NCBI RefSeq assembly: GCF_001280085.1
Contig: NZ_LGED01000238.1
Coordinates: 1-42,174, forward strand
Length of the DNA stretch: 42,174 bases
Reading direction: 5' to 3'
Origin: Saccharothrix sp. NRRL B-16348
GTDB taxonomy: Bacteria; Actinomycetota; Actinomycetes; Mycobacteriales; Pseudonocardiaceae
Shown here: positions 16,419 to 23,622 of the stretch, one piece after another
How positions within the stretch are numbered: position 1 is the first letter of the stretch
How the letters are laid out: each line of letters starts with the position of its first letter
Made by a program: the position numbers and the translations under genes
The notes under the pieces: model-generated
What the model was told of the DNA's origin: nothing
Database searches by the model: none
What the model saw: only the letters and a program-made list of their open reading frames with translations

Positions 16419-18280
16419 GCACCACGACCCCTCCCCGTCCCGCGACCCCGCCACCGCCCCGGATGGGCGGCGGCATGCCCGGCATGGGCATGCCGATGGG
16501 CAAGGCGGTGAACTTCGGCCCGTCCGCGCGCCGACTCGTCCAGCGGATGCGCCGCGAGCGGATCGCGCTGCTGGCCGTGGTCACGCTGGGCGTCATCAGC
16601 GTGGCGTTCTCCGTGGCCGGGCCGAAGATCCTCGGCCAGGCCACCGACATCATCTTCGAGGGCGTCCTGGGCCGGATGCGCGGCGCGGCCGACTCGGGCA
16701 TCGACTTCGCCGCCCTCGCCACCGTCCTGCTGTGGGTGATGGGCCTCTACCTCATCTCGTCGGCGTTCGGCTGGTGGCAGGGCCGCGTGCTGAACAACGT
16801 GGTGCAGCGCTTCGTGTTCCGGCTGCGCTCCGACGTCGAGGACAAGATCCACCGGCTGCCGCTGCGCTACTTCGACGGCCAGCCGCGCGGCGAGCTGCTG
16901 TCCCGCGTCACCAACGACATCGACAACGTGTCGACGACGTTGCAGCAGACGCTGAGCCAGCTGCTCACGTCGTTGCTGACCGTCATCGGCGTGCTGGTGA
17001 TGATGCTGACGATCTCGCCGCTGCTGACGCTGATCGCGTTGCTGCTCATCCCGATCTCCGTCGTGGCGACCGGGCGGATCCGCAAGCGGTCGCAGGCGTT
17101 GTTCGTGGCGCAGTGGAAGCACACCGGCGCACTGAACGCGCACATCGAGGAGGCGTTCACCGGCCACCAGCTGGTCAAGGTCTTCGGCAGGCAGCGCGAG
17201 TCGGAGGCGGAGTTCAAGCGCCGCAACGACGAGCTGCTCGGCTCGGCGATGGGCGCGCAGTTCGTGTCCGGCCTGATCATGCCGATGATGATGTTCCTGT
17301 CGAACGTCAGCTACGTGGCCGTGGCGGTGGTGGGCGGCCTGCGCATCACGTCCGGCTCGATGAGCCTGGGCGAGGTGCAGGCGTTCATCCAGTACTCCCG
17401 CCAGTTCACCCAGCCGCTGACCCAGGTGGCGTCGATGGCGAACCTGATGCAGTCCGGCGTCGCGTCGGCCGAGCGGGTGTTCGAGCTGCTCGACGCCGAG
17501 GAGCAGGAACCGGACCCCGCCGAGGCGTCGTTGCCCGCCGAACGCCGTGGCCGCGTGGAGTTCGAGCACGTGAGCTTCTCGTACCGGCCGGAGCAGCCGC
17601 TGATCGAGGACCTGTCGCTGGTGGCCGAGCCGGGGCAGACCGTCGCGATCGTCGGCCCGACCGGCGCGGGCAAGACCACGCTGGTGAACCTGATCATGCG
17701 GTTCTACGAGCTGGACGCGGGCCGCATCACGCTGGACGGGGTGGACATCACCGCGTTGAAGCGGGAGGACCTGAGGTCCCAGACCGGCATGGTGCTGCAG
17801 GACACCTGGCTGTTCGGCGGCACGATCCGCGACAACATCGCCTACGGCAACTCCTCCGCCACGGAGGAGGAGATCATCGCCGCGGCCCGCGCCACCTACG
17901 TGGACCGGTTCGTGCGCACGTTGCCGGACGGGTACGACACCGTCATCGACGAGGAGGCGACGAACGTCAGCGCCGGCGAGAAGCAGCTGCTGACCATCGC
18001 GCGGGCGTTCCTGGCGAACCCGTCGCTGCTCATCCTGGACGAGGCGACCAGTTCGGTGGACACCCGCACGGAGTCGTTGGTGCAGCACGCCATGGCGGCC
18101 CTGCGGTCGTCGCGGACGAGCTTCGTCATCGCCCACCGGCTGTCGACCATCCGGGACGCCGACGTGATCCTGGTGATGGAGTCCGGGCAGATCGTGGAGC
18201 AGGGCAGCCACGACGAGCTGATGGCCGCCGAGGGCGCGTACCACCGCCTGTACGCGGCCCAGTTCGCCGCGGCCGTGTGA
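16415..18280 (+). CDS. ABC exporter subunit B (catalytic) of a heterodimeric transporter
   Basis: 621 residues from ATG 16415. A Pro/Gly/Met-rich cytoplasmic N-tail (about 1-40) comes before the first membrane helix, then the usual six helices and an ATPase domain. Walker A G-P-T-G-A-G-K-T-T is at 414-422, Walker B L-I-L-D-E with the proper catalytic Glu543, and the H-loop is in I-A-H-R-L-S. The signature is N-V-S-A-G-E-K-Q (517-524), a variant of LSGGQ. In the dimer this variant pairs with the degenerate Walker B of subunit A, leaving one good ATP site (Glu543 plus the partner's VSGGQ). It forms one transporter with the upstream gene. The hairpin at 18282-18325 follows directly. Confidence 0.93.
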   Translation: MSTTTPPRPATPPPPRMGGGMPGMGMPMGKAVNFGPSARRLVQRMRRERIALLAVVTLGVISVAFSVAGPKILGQATDIIFEGVLGRMRGAADSGIDFAALATVLLWVMGLYLISSAFGWWQGRVLNNVVQRFVFRLRSDVEDKIHRLPLRYFDGQPRGELLSRVTNDIDNVSTTLQQTLSQLLTSLLTVIGVLVMMLTISPLLTLIALLLIPISVVATGRIRKRSQALFVAQWKHTGALNAHIEEAFTGHQLVKVFGRQRESEAEFKRRNDELLGSAMGAQFVSGLIMPMMMFLSNVSYVAVAVVGGLRITSGSMSLGEVQAFIQYSRQFTQPLTQVASMANLMQSGVASAERVFELLDAEEQEPDPAEASLPAERRGRVEFEHVSFSYRPEQPLIEDLSLVAEPGQTVAIVGPTGAGKTTLVNLIMRFYELDAGRITLDGVDITALKREDLRSQTGMVLQDTWLFGGTIRDNIAYGNSSATEEEIIAAARATYVDRFVRTLPDGYDTVIDEEATNVSAGEKQLLTIARAFLANPSLLILDEATSSVDTRTESLVQHAMAALRSSRTSFVIAHRLSTIRDADVILVMESGQIVEQGSHDELMAAEGAYHRLYAAQFAAAV

Positions 18281-18281
18281 G

Positions 18282-18325
18282 GCGAGCCTCGGCAGTGGCC
18301 ACGTGCGGCCACTGCCGAGGCTCGC
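18282..18325. terminator. Bidirectional hairpin terminator
   Basis: A perfect 19-bp inverted repeat (18282-18300 and 18307-18325) with a 6-nt loop, lying between the convergent ABC exporter and subtilisin genes. It can serve both. Confidence 0.9.
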
Positions 18326-18334
18326 GATCACCGC

Positions 18335-19867
18335 TCAGCCGAGGAAGTGGCCCAGGGAGCCCTCGGTGATCTGGCCTTCGCAGTTCGGGTCGTAGGACTC
18401 CATGTGGTCATTGGTGCCCCGCACCAGGCAGCGGTAGATCGGGTGAGTGCCGGCGACCGCGCCGTCGTGGGCGTAGCCGAGCAGGCCCACGCGGGTCCGG
18501 CCCTCGCAGTTCACGTCGTACGAGGTGAAGCTGTCCCAGCCGACGGCGCAGCGGTACAGCGGGTGCGTGCCCGCGGCCTGGCTGGTCAGGAGGCGGCCCA
18601 GGGAGGACTCGGCCACGTAGCCCGACGGGGCGCCGGTGACCGACGTGAGGTGGTCGCGACCGCCGAAGTAGCGGACCGCCGTGACGGTCGACGGGCTGGT
18701 GTAGAGCAGTCGGTTCGGCGAGCCCACGCCCGGGTTGGTGACCTTGTTCGGCGTCGAGGCGTTGACGAGCGCGGCCTGCACGGTCGCCGGCGCGTCACCG
18801 GGGTGCGTGGCCAGGTACAGCGCCGCCGCGCCCGCCACGTGCGGCGCGGCCATCGAGGTGCCGTTGAGGATGCTGGTGGCGGAGTCGCCGGTGTGCCACG
18901 ACGACGTGATGCCCTGACCGGGCGCGAAGACGTCGGTGCACGTGCCGTAGTTGGAGAACGACGCCCGCGCGTCGGTGTTCGTCGAGGCGTTGACCGTGAC
19001 CGCCTCGCGCACCAGCGCCGGGCTGAAGGCGCACGCGTCGGCGTTGGAGTTGCCGGACGCGATGGCGTACGTGACGCCGGAGGCGATGGAGTTGCGCACG
19101 GCCGTCTCCAGCGGCGCGGTGGCCGCGGAGGCGGGGGCGCCGAGGCTCATGTTCGCGACCGCGGGCTTGACGGCGTTCGCGGTGACCCAGTCGACGCCGC
19201 TGATCACCTGGGCGAACGTGCCGGAGCCCGCGCAGTCGAGCACGCGGACGGCGACCAGCTGCACGCCCTTGGCGACGCCGTACTGGCTGCCGCCGACGGT
19301 GCCCGCCACGTGCGTGCCGTGACCGTTGCAGTCGGTGTTGGAGCCGTCCACGGCGTCGTAGCCCCACGTCGCCCGGCCGCCGAACGTCGAGTGGGTGGTC
19401 CGGATGCCGGTGTCGAGGATGTAGGCGCGCACGTTGGCCGCGCCGGTGTCGTAGTTGTAGGAGGAGTTCAGCGGCAGATCACGCTGGTCGATGCGGTCGA
19501 GCCCCCACGACGGCGGGTTCGGCTGCGCGTCGACCGCCTGGACCAGGCCGTCCTGGCTGACGGACCGCACCGCGGGGTCCGCGGCGAGTCTTCTCGCTTC
19601 CCGTTCGCTCGCCGTGACGGCGAAGCCGCGTAACGCGTGCCGCCACGTGGCCGTGACCGTGCCGCCGTGCCTGGCGGTCAGGTCGGCCGCCTGGACGGCC
19701 ACCTCGTCCTCCAGCACCACCAGGTAGTGCCCGGGCACGGCGGTGCCGGCGGCGGCGAACCCGATGTCGCCTTCCGCCGCACCCGCCGGCGGCGCGCCGA
19801 CCAAAAGCCCGGCGGTGAGCGCCACCGCCCCCAACACCCCGTTCGCCACAACGACCTTGCGCTTCAT
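18335..19867 (-). CDS. Secreted subtilisin-like serine protease (S8) with C-terminal repeat domain
   Basis: 510 residues, with a GGAGG ribosome-binding site before ATG 19867. A signal peptide (1-31, ending A-G-A-A) is followed by an inhibitor I9 propeptide (about 45-112, H-Y-L-V-V-L-E-D-E). The S8 catalytic domain has Asp152 (I-L-D-T-G), His183 (N-G-H-G-T-H), oxyanion Asn273 (S-G-N-S-N) and Ser338 (G-T-S-M-A-A-P). It is of the proteinase K/aqualysin type. The C-terminal ~110 residues hold repeats around G-T-H-P-L-Y-R-C (433-440) and G-T-H-P-I-Y-R-C (473-480), each followed by S-Y-D-x-N-C-E-G, similar to DUF5648-type repeats on secreted actinomycete enzymes and perhaps used for binding surfaces. 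Extracellular protein degradation is the expected role. Confidence 0.93.
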   Translation of the reverse strand: MKRKVVVANGVLGAVALTAGLLVGAPPAGAAEGDIGFAAAGTAVPGHYLVVLEDEVAVQAADLTARHGGTVTATWRHALRGFAVTASEREARRLAADPAVRSVSQDGLVQAVDAQPNPPSWGLDRIDQRDLPLNSSYNYDTGAANVRAYILDTGIRTTHSTFGGRATWGYDAVDGSNTDCNGHGTHVAGTVGGSQYGVAKGVQLVAVRVLDCAGSGTFAQVISGVDWVTANAVKPAVANMSLGAPASAATAPLETAVRNSIASGVTYAIASGNSNADACAFSPALVREAVTVNASTNTDARASFSNYGTCTDVFAPGQGITSSWHTGDSATSILNGTSMAAPHVAGAAALYLATHPGDAPATVQAALVNASTPNKVTNPGVGSPNRLLYTSPSTVTAVRYFGGRDHLTSVTGAPSGYVAESSLGRLLTSQAAGTHPLYRCAVGWDSFTSYDVNCEGRTRVGLLGYAHDGAVAGTHPIYRCLVRGTNDHMESYDPNCEGQITEGSLGHFLG

Positions 19868-20092
19868 CGAAACCTCCGCAGGGTTGAGATCCGGCCACCG
19901 AGCGTGACACGCCGCTCAGGGGTGCGGGGCAGGCCGGTGCGGCAGCCCGAAGAGCGGCGGCGTGCGGTCGCAACCACGGGGAGGCCGAAGGGCGTCCGCG
20001 CTCGTCGTCATCCGCAGTGCGAGCCTGGTTCGAACGCCGGCGCCACGTGGCACGAATGGTCGTCGCACGCCGCCCCGGCGTCACGTCGTGCC

Positions 20093-20380
20093 GTCGAGGC
20101 CGAACCTCTCCGCGAACGCCGACAACTGATCCCGCTGCTCACCGGTGTCCGCACTGGTCGCGCTCACGACGACGCGCGTCACACCCTGTTCGGCGAACGC
20201 CTCCACCGTGTCCGTGGACATCTCGGGCGAGCCCGAACGCGTGTCTTCCAACGCAATGCGGGTCACGACCGGCCCCGATCGCCGTCGACCGCGCCAATCC
20301 CGCCGGCGCGCACGGTCATGAGCATGCCGCCGGGGACGTGCCCGTCACCACGGCTCGAACCGCCGACGTCAAGGCAAGCC
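20093..20380 (-). pseudogene. Collapsed duplicate of the adjacent luciferase-like oxidoreductase gene
   Basis: This minus-strand stretch matches the intact gene at 20559-21497 in patches and in the same order. Positions 20093-20266 correspond to about 20655-20815 (both encode M-S-T-D-T-V-E-A-F-A-E-Q-G-V-T-R and R-D-Q-L-S-A-F). Positions 20320-20362 correspond to the part near 20880-20958 with the G-G-M motif. Positions 20361-20380 are identical to 21519-21538, just upstream of the intact gene's start. The N-terminal half is gone. It is a tandem duplicate with large internal deletions and is not functional. The 212-bp gap between this and the subtilisin start shows nothing recognisable. Confidence 0.8.
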
Positions 20381-20388
20381 GACCACGC

Positions 20389-20595
20389 TCACCGCTCGTT
20401 GCCGCGCTTGTAGTTGCCGGTCACCCTGGCCAGCAACTGCTGGGCGCCGTCGTCGTCGTCGGCGCGCTCCAGTCCGCCGATCAGCCTCGCCGCCGCCGCG
20501 CCGCGCACGGTCGTCACCGTGCGCCCGCCACGCGACACAAGCACCTGGCCGTCCTTCGTCACCCGCCAGTCGAACGGGTCGTCCTCGAGTCCCAC
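20389..20595 (-). CDS. Small conserved-type protein of unknown function (68 aa)
   Basis: 68 residues, probably from GTG 20595, which overlaps the end of the luciferase-like gene by 37 bp. The sequence runs D-P-F-D-W-R-V-T-K-D-G-Q-V-L-V-S-R-G-G-R, then A-A-A-A-R-L, and ends G-N-Y-K-R-G-N-E-R. It looks like short actinobacterial proteins I know only as hypothetical. A compact beta-strand/turn followed by a helix is likely. No function can be given. Codon use looks coding, and the basic R-G-N-E-R tail might contact nucleic acid, but that is a guess. Confidence 0.6.
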   Translation of the reverse strand: MGLEDDPFDWRVTKDGQVLVSRGGRTVTTVRGAAAARLIGGLERADDDDGAQQLLARVTGNYKRGNER

Positions 20596-21497
20596 CGACG
20601 CATCGTGCCTCGGTTGCCGACCGTGGTCGAAACCGGTCCGGACGGCACCAGCCCGAAGCGCTCGGAGAACGCCGACAACTGGTCCCGTTGCTCGTCCGGG
20701 TCCGCACTGGTCGCACTCACGACGATGCGCGTCACGCCCTGCTCGGCGAACGCCTCCACCGTGTCCGTGGACATCTCGATCGAGCCCCACCGCGTGTAGT
20801 CCAACGCCTCCGGATCACGACCGGCCTCGATCGCGGTCGACCGCACCAGGTCCCACTGCAGCGCGCGTTCGTCGGGCACGAGCATGCCGCCGGGGAAGTA
20901 CCCGTCACCGCGGCGTCCGGCCCGGCGTGCGGCGGCCCGGCTGGAACCGCCGACGTGGATCGGCAGGTGCCGCACACCGAGCGGTTTCGGGAAGCTGCAC
21001 AGGTCCTCGAAGGCGAAGAACTCCCCCGCGAAGCTCACCCCTTCCTCGCCGCCCTCCCACAACAACCGCAACACGTCGATCGCCTCGTCCGCACGACGAC
21101 CGCGCGTGGCGAAATCCACCCCGACCGCCCTCGCCTCGCCCGGCAACGCGCCCAACCCCACGGTCAGCAGCCGCAGCCGCCCCTTCGACAGCACGTCGAC
21201 GGTCGCCAGCCGCTTCGCCAGCACCACCGGGTGGTGGTACGGCAGCAGCAACACGCCCGTGCCGAGCAGGATCCGCCGCGTCGCCGCCGCGACGAAGGCC
21301 AGGCAGTCGAGCGGGTCGGCGTAGGGCAGCGCCGGCGGGATCTCGTGCGTGCCGACCGTGGCACCGGGGTACACCGCGACGTGCTCCGGCAGGGTGAACG
21401 CCTCGAACCCGCATTCCTCGGCGTGCCTGGCGTAGGCAACCATCCGGTCGGGGTCGACCCCGAAGTACGGCGTGCTGTAACTGACGGCGAATTTCAC
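20559..21497 (-). CDS. LLM-class F420-type (luciferase-like) oxidoreductase
   Basis: 312 residues from GTG 21497, chosen because relatives start V-K-F-A-V-S-Y; a TTG at 21530 would add 11 residues lying in a repeated intergenic segment. It has the bacterial-luciferase TIM-barrel pattern: P-E-H-V (about residues 37-40), L-G-T-G-V-L-L-L-P-Y-H-H-P-V-V-L-A-K (barrel strand 3), G-R-L-R-L-L-T-V-G-L-G and P-I-H-V-G-G-S-S-R-A-A-A-R-R-A. Such enzymes use F420 (sometimes FMN) for two-electron redox of small molecules; the substrate is unknown. The last ~30 residues past R-F-G-L look like a run-on extension, since the decayed sister copy stops soon after that point. It overlaps the 68-aa gene. Confidence 0.85.
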   Translation of the reverse strand: MKFAVSYSTPYFGVDPDRMVAYARHAEECGFEAFTLPEHVAVYPGATVGTHEIPPALPYADPLDCLAFVAAATRRILLGTGVLLLPYHHPVVLAKRLATVDVLSKGRLRLLTVGLGALPGEARAVGVDFATRGRRADEAIDVLRLLWEGGEEGVSFAGEFFAFEDLCSFPKPLGVRHLPIHVGGSSRAAARRAGRRGDGYFPGGMLVPDERALQWDLVRSTAIEAGRDPEALDYTRWGSIEMSTDTVEAFAEQGVTRIVVSATSADPDEQRDQLSAFSERFGLVPSGPVSTTVGNRGTMRRWDSRTTRSTGG

Positions 21498-21567
21498 GAC
21501 CCGGACCGTAGGTGTTGACGCCGACGTCAAGGCAAGCCCGCGTCACCGTTCGACTCCCACCTCCGGC

Positions 21568-22266
21568 TCAGTTCCGCAGGATGGGCGGGTGCAGGACCGT
21601 GGCCGGGCCGCGGCGGTAGATGACGGCGGGACGTCCGCCGTTGCCACTGGTGCGCTTGCCCGTGGCGACCAGGAAACCGTCGACACCGGTGACCTTGCGG
21701 TGGAAGTTGCGCGCGTCCAACTCCTCGGACCACACGATCTCGTACACACGGCGCAGCTCCGAGATCGTGAACTCGGGGTTGCAGAAGGCGGTGGCGAGCG
21801 TCGTGTATTCCAGTTTGGCGCGAGCGCGGTCGACCGCGTCGGCGATGATCTGACCGTGGTCGAACGCGAGCAGCCTGCGGCGGCCCAGCACCCGGTCCAC
21901 CGGCACCCACCGCGCCCTGTCCGCGTCACCGCCCGCGCTGGGCAGCGGCAGGTCCGGCATGATCGCCAGATAGCAGACGGTGACCACCCTCATGCGCGGA
22001 TCGCGACCCGGCGCGCCGTAGGTGCGCAGCTGTTCCAAGTGCAGTCCACTCGCGTCGAGCCCCGTCTCCTCGGCGAGTTCACGCTCCGCCGCGACGTCGA
22101 TGTCCTCGTCCTCAGTGGACAGGAAACCACCCGGCAGCGCGAGACGTCCGCGGTACGGCTCGACACCCCGGTTGACCAGTAGCACGTGCAGGCGCTCGGC
22201 GCGGACGGTGAGCACCGCGAGGTCGACGGCCATCGCCACCGTCGGGATCGTCCATGAGGCGCTCAT
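21568..22266 (-). CDS. NrtR-type Nudix/winged-helix regulator
   Basis: 232 residues. The N-terminal Nudix domain contains a Nudix box at about 46-70 (G-G-F-L-S-x-E-D-E, then A-E-R-E-L-A-E-E-T-G-L), with the R-E-x-x-E-E-x-G core intact but one extra residue in the first spacer. The C-terminal part (about 150-215: F-T-I-S-E-L-R-R-V-Y-E, then N-F-H-R-K-V) is the winged-helix extension of NrtR proteins. NrtR regulators sense ADP-ribose or related nucleotides and control NAD metabolism genes; no NAD genes are adjacent, so the target here is unknown. The intact box may also give hydrolase activity. A short palindrome just upstream could be its own operator. Confidence 0.85.
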   Translation of the reverse strand: MSASWTIPTVAMAVDLAVLTVRAERLHVLLVNRGVEPYRGRLALPGGFLSTEDEDIDVAAERELAEETGLDASGLHLEQLRTYGAPGRDPRMRVVTVCYLAIMPDLPLPSAGGDADRARWVPVDRVLGRRRLLAFDHGQIIADAVDRARAKLEYTTLATAFCNPEFTISELRRVYEIVWSEELDARNFHRKVTGVDGFLVATGKRTSGNGGRPAVIYRRGPATVLHPPILRN

Positions 22267-22285
22267 CGCATCACCTTAACTTCTC

Positions 22286-22299
22286 GTCGTTGTGACGAC
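22286..22299. promoter_or_regulatory. Possible operator upstream of the Nudix regulator
   Basis: GTCGT-TGTG-ACGAC, a 5-bp-arm inverted repeat 20-33 bp before the Nudix regulator start. The position suits autoregulation; short arms make it uncertain. Confidence 0.35.
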
Positions 22300-22343
22300 A
22301 AACGCGTGACAGATGATGTCCGACGTGCTCCGCGCGCGTAATG

Positions 22344-22392
22344 GTCAGGTTGACGAAAACCGTCGCTCGGCCTTATCGTCAGACTGACGTCA
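22344..22392 (+). promoter_or_regulatory. Promoter with two overlapping palindromic operators for the PNP/membrane gene pair
   Basis: A -35 box TTGACG (22350-22355) and -10 box TTATCG (22373-22378) are separated by exactly 17 bp. Two matching palindromes of form GTCAGNNTGAC lie at 22344-22354 (GTCAGGTTGAC, covering the -35) and 22378-22388 (GTCAGACTGAC, starting at the last -10 base), 34 bp apart. A TGACGTCA palindrome (22385-22392) overlaps the likely transcription start. This looks like a repressor-controlled promoter with a leader of about 115 nt before ATG 22504. Confidence 0.65.
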
Positions 22393-22503
22393 TGGTTCGG
22401 ACCGCTGTACCGCCGGCGCCTCCCACCGACCGGCCCCGCCCCGCCGACCGCGCCGTTCCGCTGTCATCACAAGCGCGCCCGGCCAGTGAACGGAGCAGAG
22501 CAG

Positions 22504-23622
22504 ATGATCGTGGTCCTCACGGCACTGGAGGTCGAGCGCGCTGCCGTCGTCCAGCACCTCACCGACGTGCGGTTGCACCGCCACCCCACCGGGACGATCT
22601 TCGAACGCGGTGTGCTCGCGGGCCACCCCGACCACCACGTCGTGGTCGCCCTGACCGGGACCGGCAACGGGGCCGCGGCCGTCATGACCGAACGGGCCAT
22701 CACCGAGTTCCAGCCGTCCGCCGTGCTGTTCGTGGGTGTCGCGGGCGGCCTGCGCGACTGGCTCCGCCTCGGTGACGTGGTGGTCGCCACCCGCGTGTAC
22801 GGCTACCACGCGATGCGCAGCGAGGACGACGGTGACCACGCCCGACCCCGCGCCTACGAGACGGCGCACAACCTCGAACAGACCTCCAGGGTGCTGGCGC
22901 GCACGGCGGCGTGGCGCTCCGGGCTGCCTTCCGACCAGGAGCCTCCCCAGATCCACTTCGACCCGATCGCGTCGGGCGAGGTCGTGCTCAACACGAGGAC
23001 GTCCGCGACCGCGCGGCACCTGAGCCATCATTTCAACGACGCGGTCGCCGTGGAGACCGAGAGCGCGGGTGTCGCGCAGTGCGGCCACCTGCACGGCTCG
23101 ACCCCGACCATCACGATCCGGGGCATCAGCGACTTCGCCGACGGCGCCAAGGACGTGGCCGACAGCGCGGGTTCGCAGGAGTTGGCGGCGCGCAACGCGG
23201 CACTGTTCATGCGCGTGCTGATCGCCGAACTGTCGTCGGATCAGAGCGCCCCGGCTTCGGACAGGAAACGAAGCGGCAGCGGCACGTCGGTCAACAACAA
23301 CGTTTCCGGCACGGCCAACTTCGCGATCCAGGCGGGCGTGATCAACGGGGGGATCTGGCTCGGCGAATCACCCGCGCTGGACCTCGCCGCCCTGGAGCGG
23401 CTCACGACCGCGGCGGCGGAGGCCCACCGCACCGACCGCCTGACGGCGCAGGCGTTCACCCGGGCGATGCTCGACCTGGTGGACCTCCGCCGACAGGCCA
23501 CCACCGCACCCGCCGACACCGCGCACATGCGGACGTTGCGCGTCACGCTCGAGGACCTCTTCGCCGGTGATCCCGGGCTGCTCGACCTGCTCGCCGAGGT
23601 TTTCGGCGGTGACGCGTCGTGA
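22504..23622 (+). CDS. Nucleoside-phosphorylase-fold (PNP/MTAN) protein with amyloid-signalling-like motif
   Basis: 372 residues from ATG 22504 (GGAG 8 bases upstream; an in-frame GTG at 22486 is possible). Residues 1-245 form a purine-nucleoside-phosphorylase/MTA-SAH-nucleosidase type domain: G-T-G-N-G-A-A-A-V (52-60), F-V-G-V-A-G-G-L (76-83), L-G-D-V-V-V-A (89-95), V-E-T-E-S-A-G (183-189) and I-S-D with Asp210 as likely acid. This fold is used as an effector or sensor in bacterial conflict systems, where it cleaves nucleosides or nucleotides. After a Ser-rich linker comes N-N-V-S-G-T-A-N, then F-A-I-Q-A-G-V-I-N-G-G-I (265-284), a motif resembling RHIM-like bacterial amyloid signalling sequences, then a helical tail (about 290-372). 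The next gene overlaps (GTGA) and carries the same motif at its N-terminus. Confidence 0.8.
   Translation: MIVVLTALEVERAAVVQHLTDVRLHRHPTGTIFERGVLAGHPDHHVVVALTGTGNGAAAVMTERAITEFQPSAVLFVGVAGGLRDWLRLGDVVVATRVYGYHAMRSEDDGDHARPRAYETAHNLEQTSRVLARTAAWRSGLPSDQEPPQIHFDPIASGEVVLNTRTSATARHLSHHFNDAVAVETESAGVAQCGHLHGSTPTITIRGISDFADGAKDVADSAGSQELAARNAALFMRVLIAELSSDQSAPASDRKRSGSGTSVNNNVSGTANFAIQAGVINGGIWLGESPALDLAALERLTTAAAEAHRTDRLTAQAFTRAMLDLVDLRRQATTAPADTAHMRTLRVTLEDLFAGDPGLLDLLAEVFGGDAS

Noticed and set aside
16370..18331. A 653-codon minus-strand frame opposite the second ABC subunit
   Set aside because: The plus strand has intact Walker, signature and H-loop motifs; the minus frame is His/Arg/Gln-rich noise.
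22341..22775. A plus-strand frame starting in the promoter of the PNP gene that could be a leader peptide
   Set aside because: It has no ribosome-binding site, its Pro/Arg-rich content looks non-coding, and it runs out of frame into the PNP gene.
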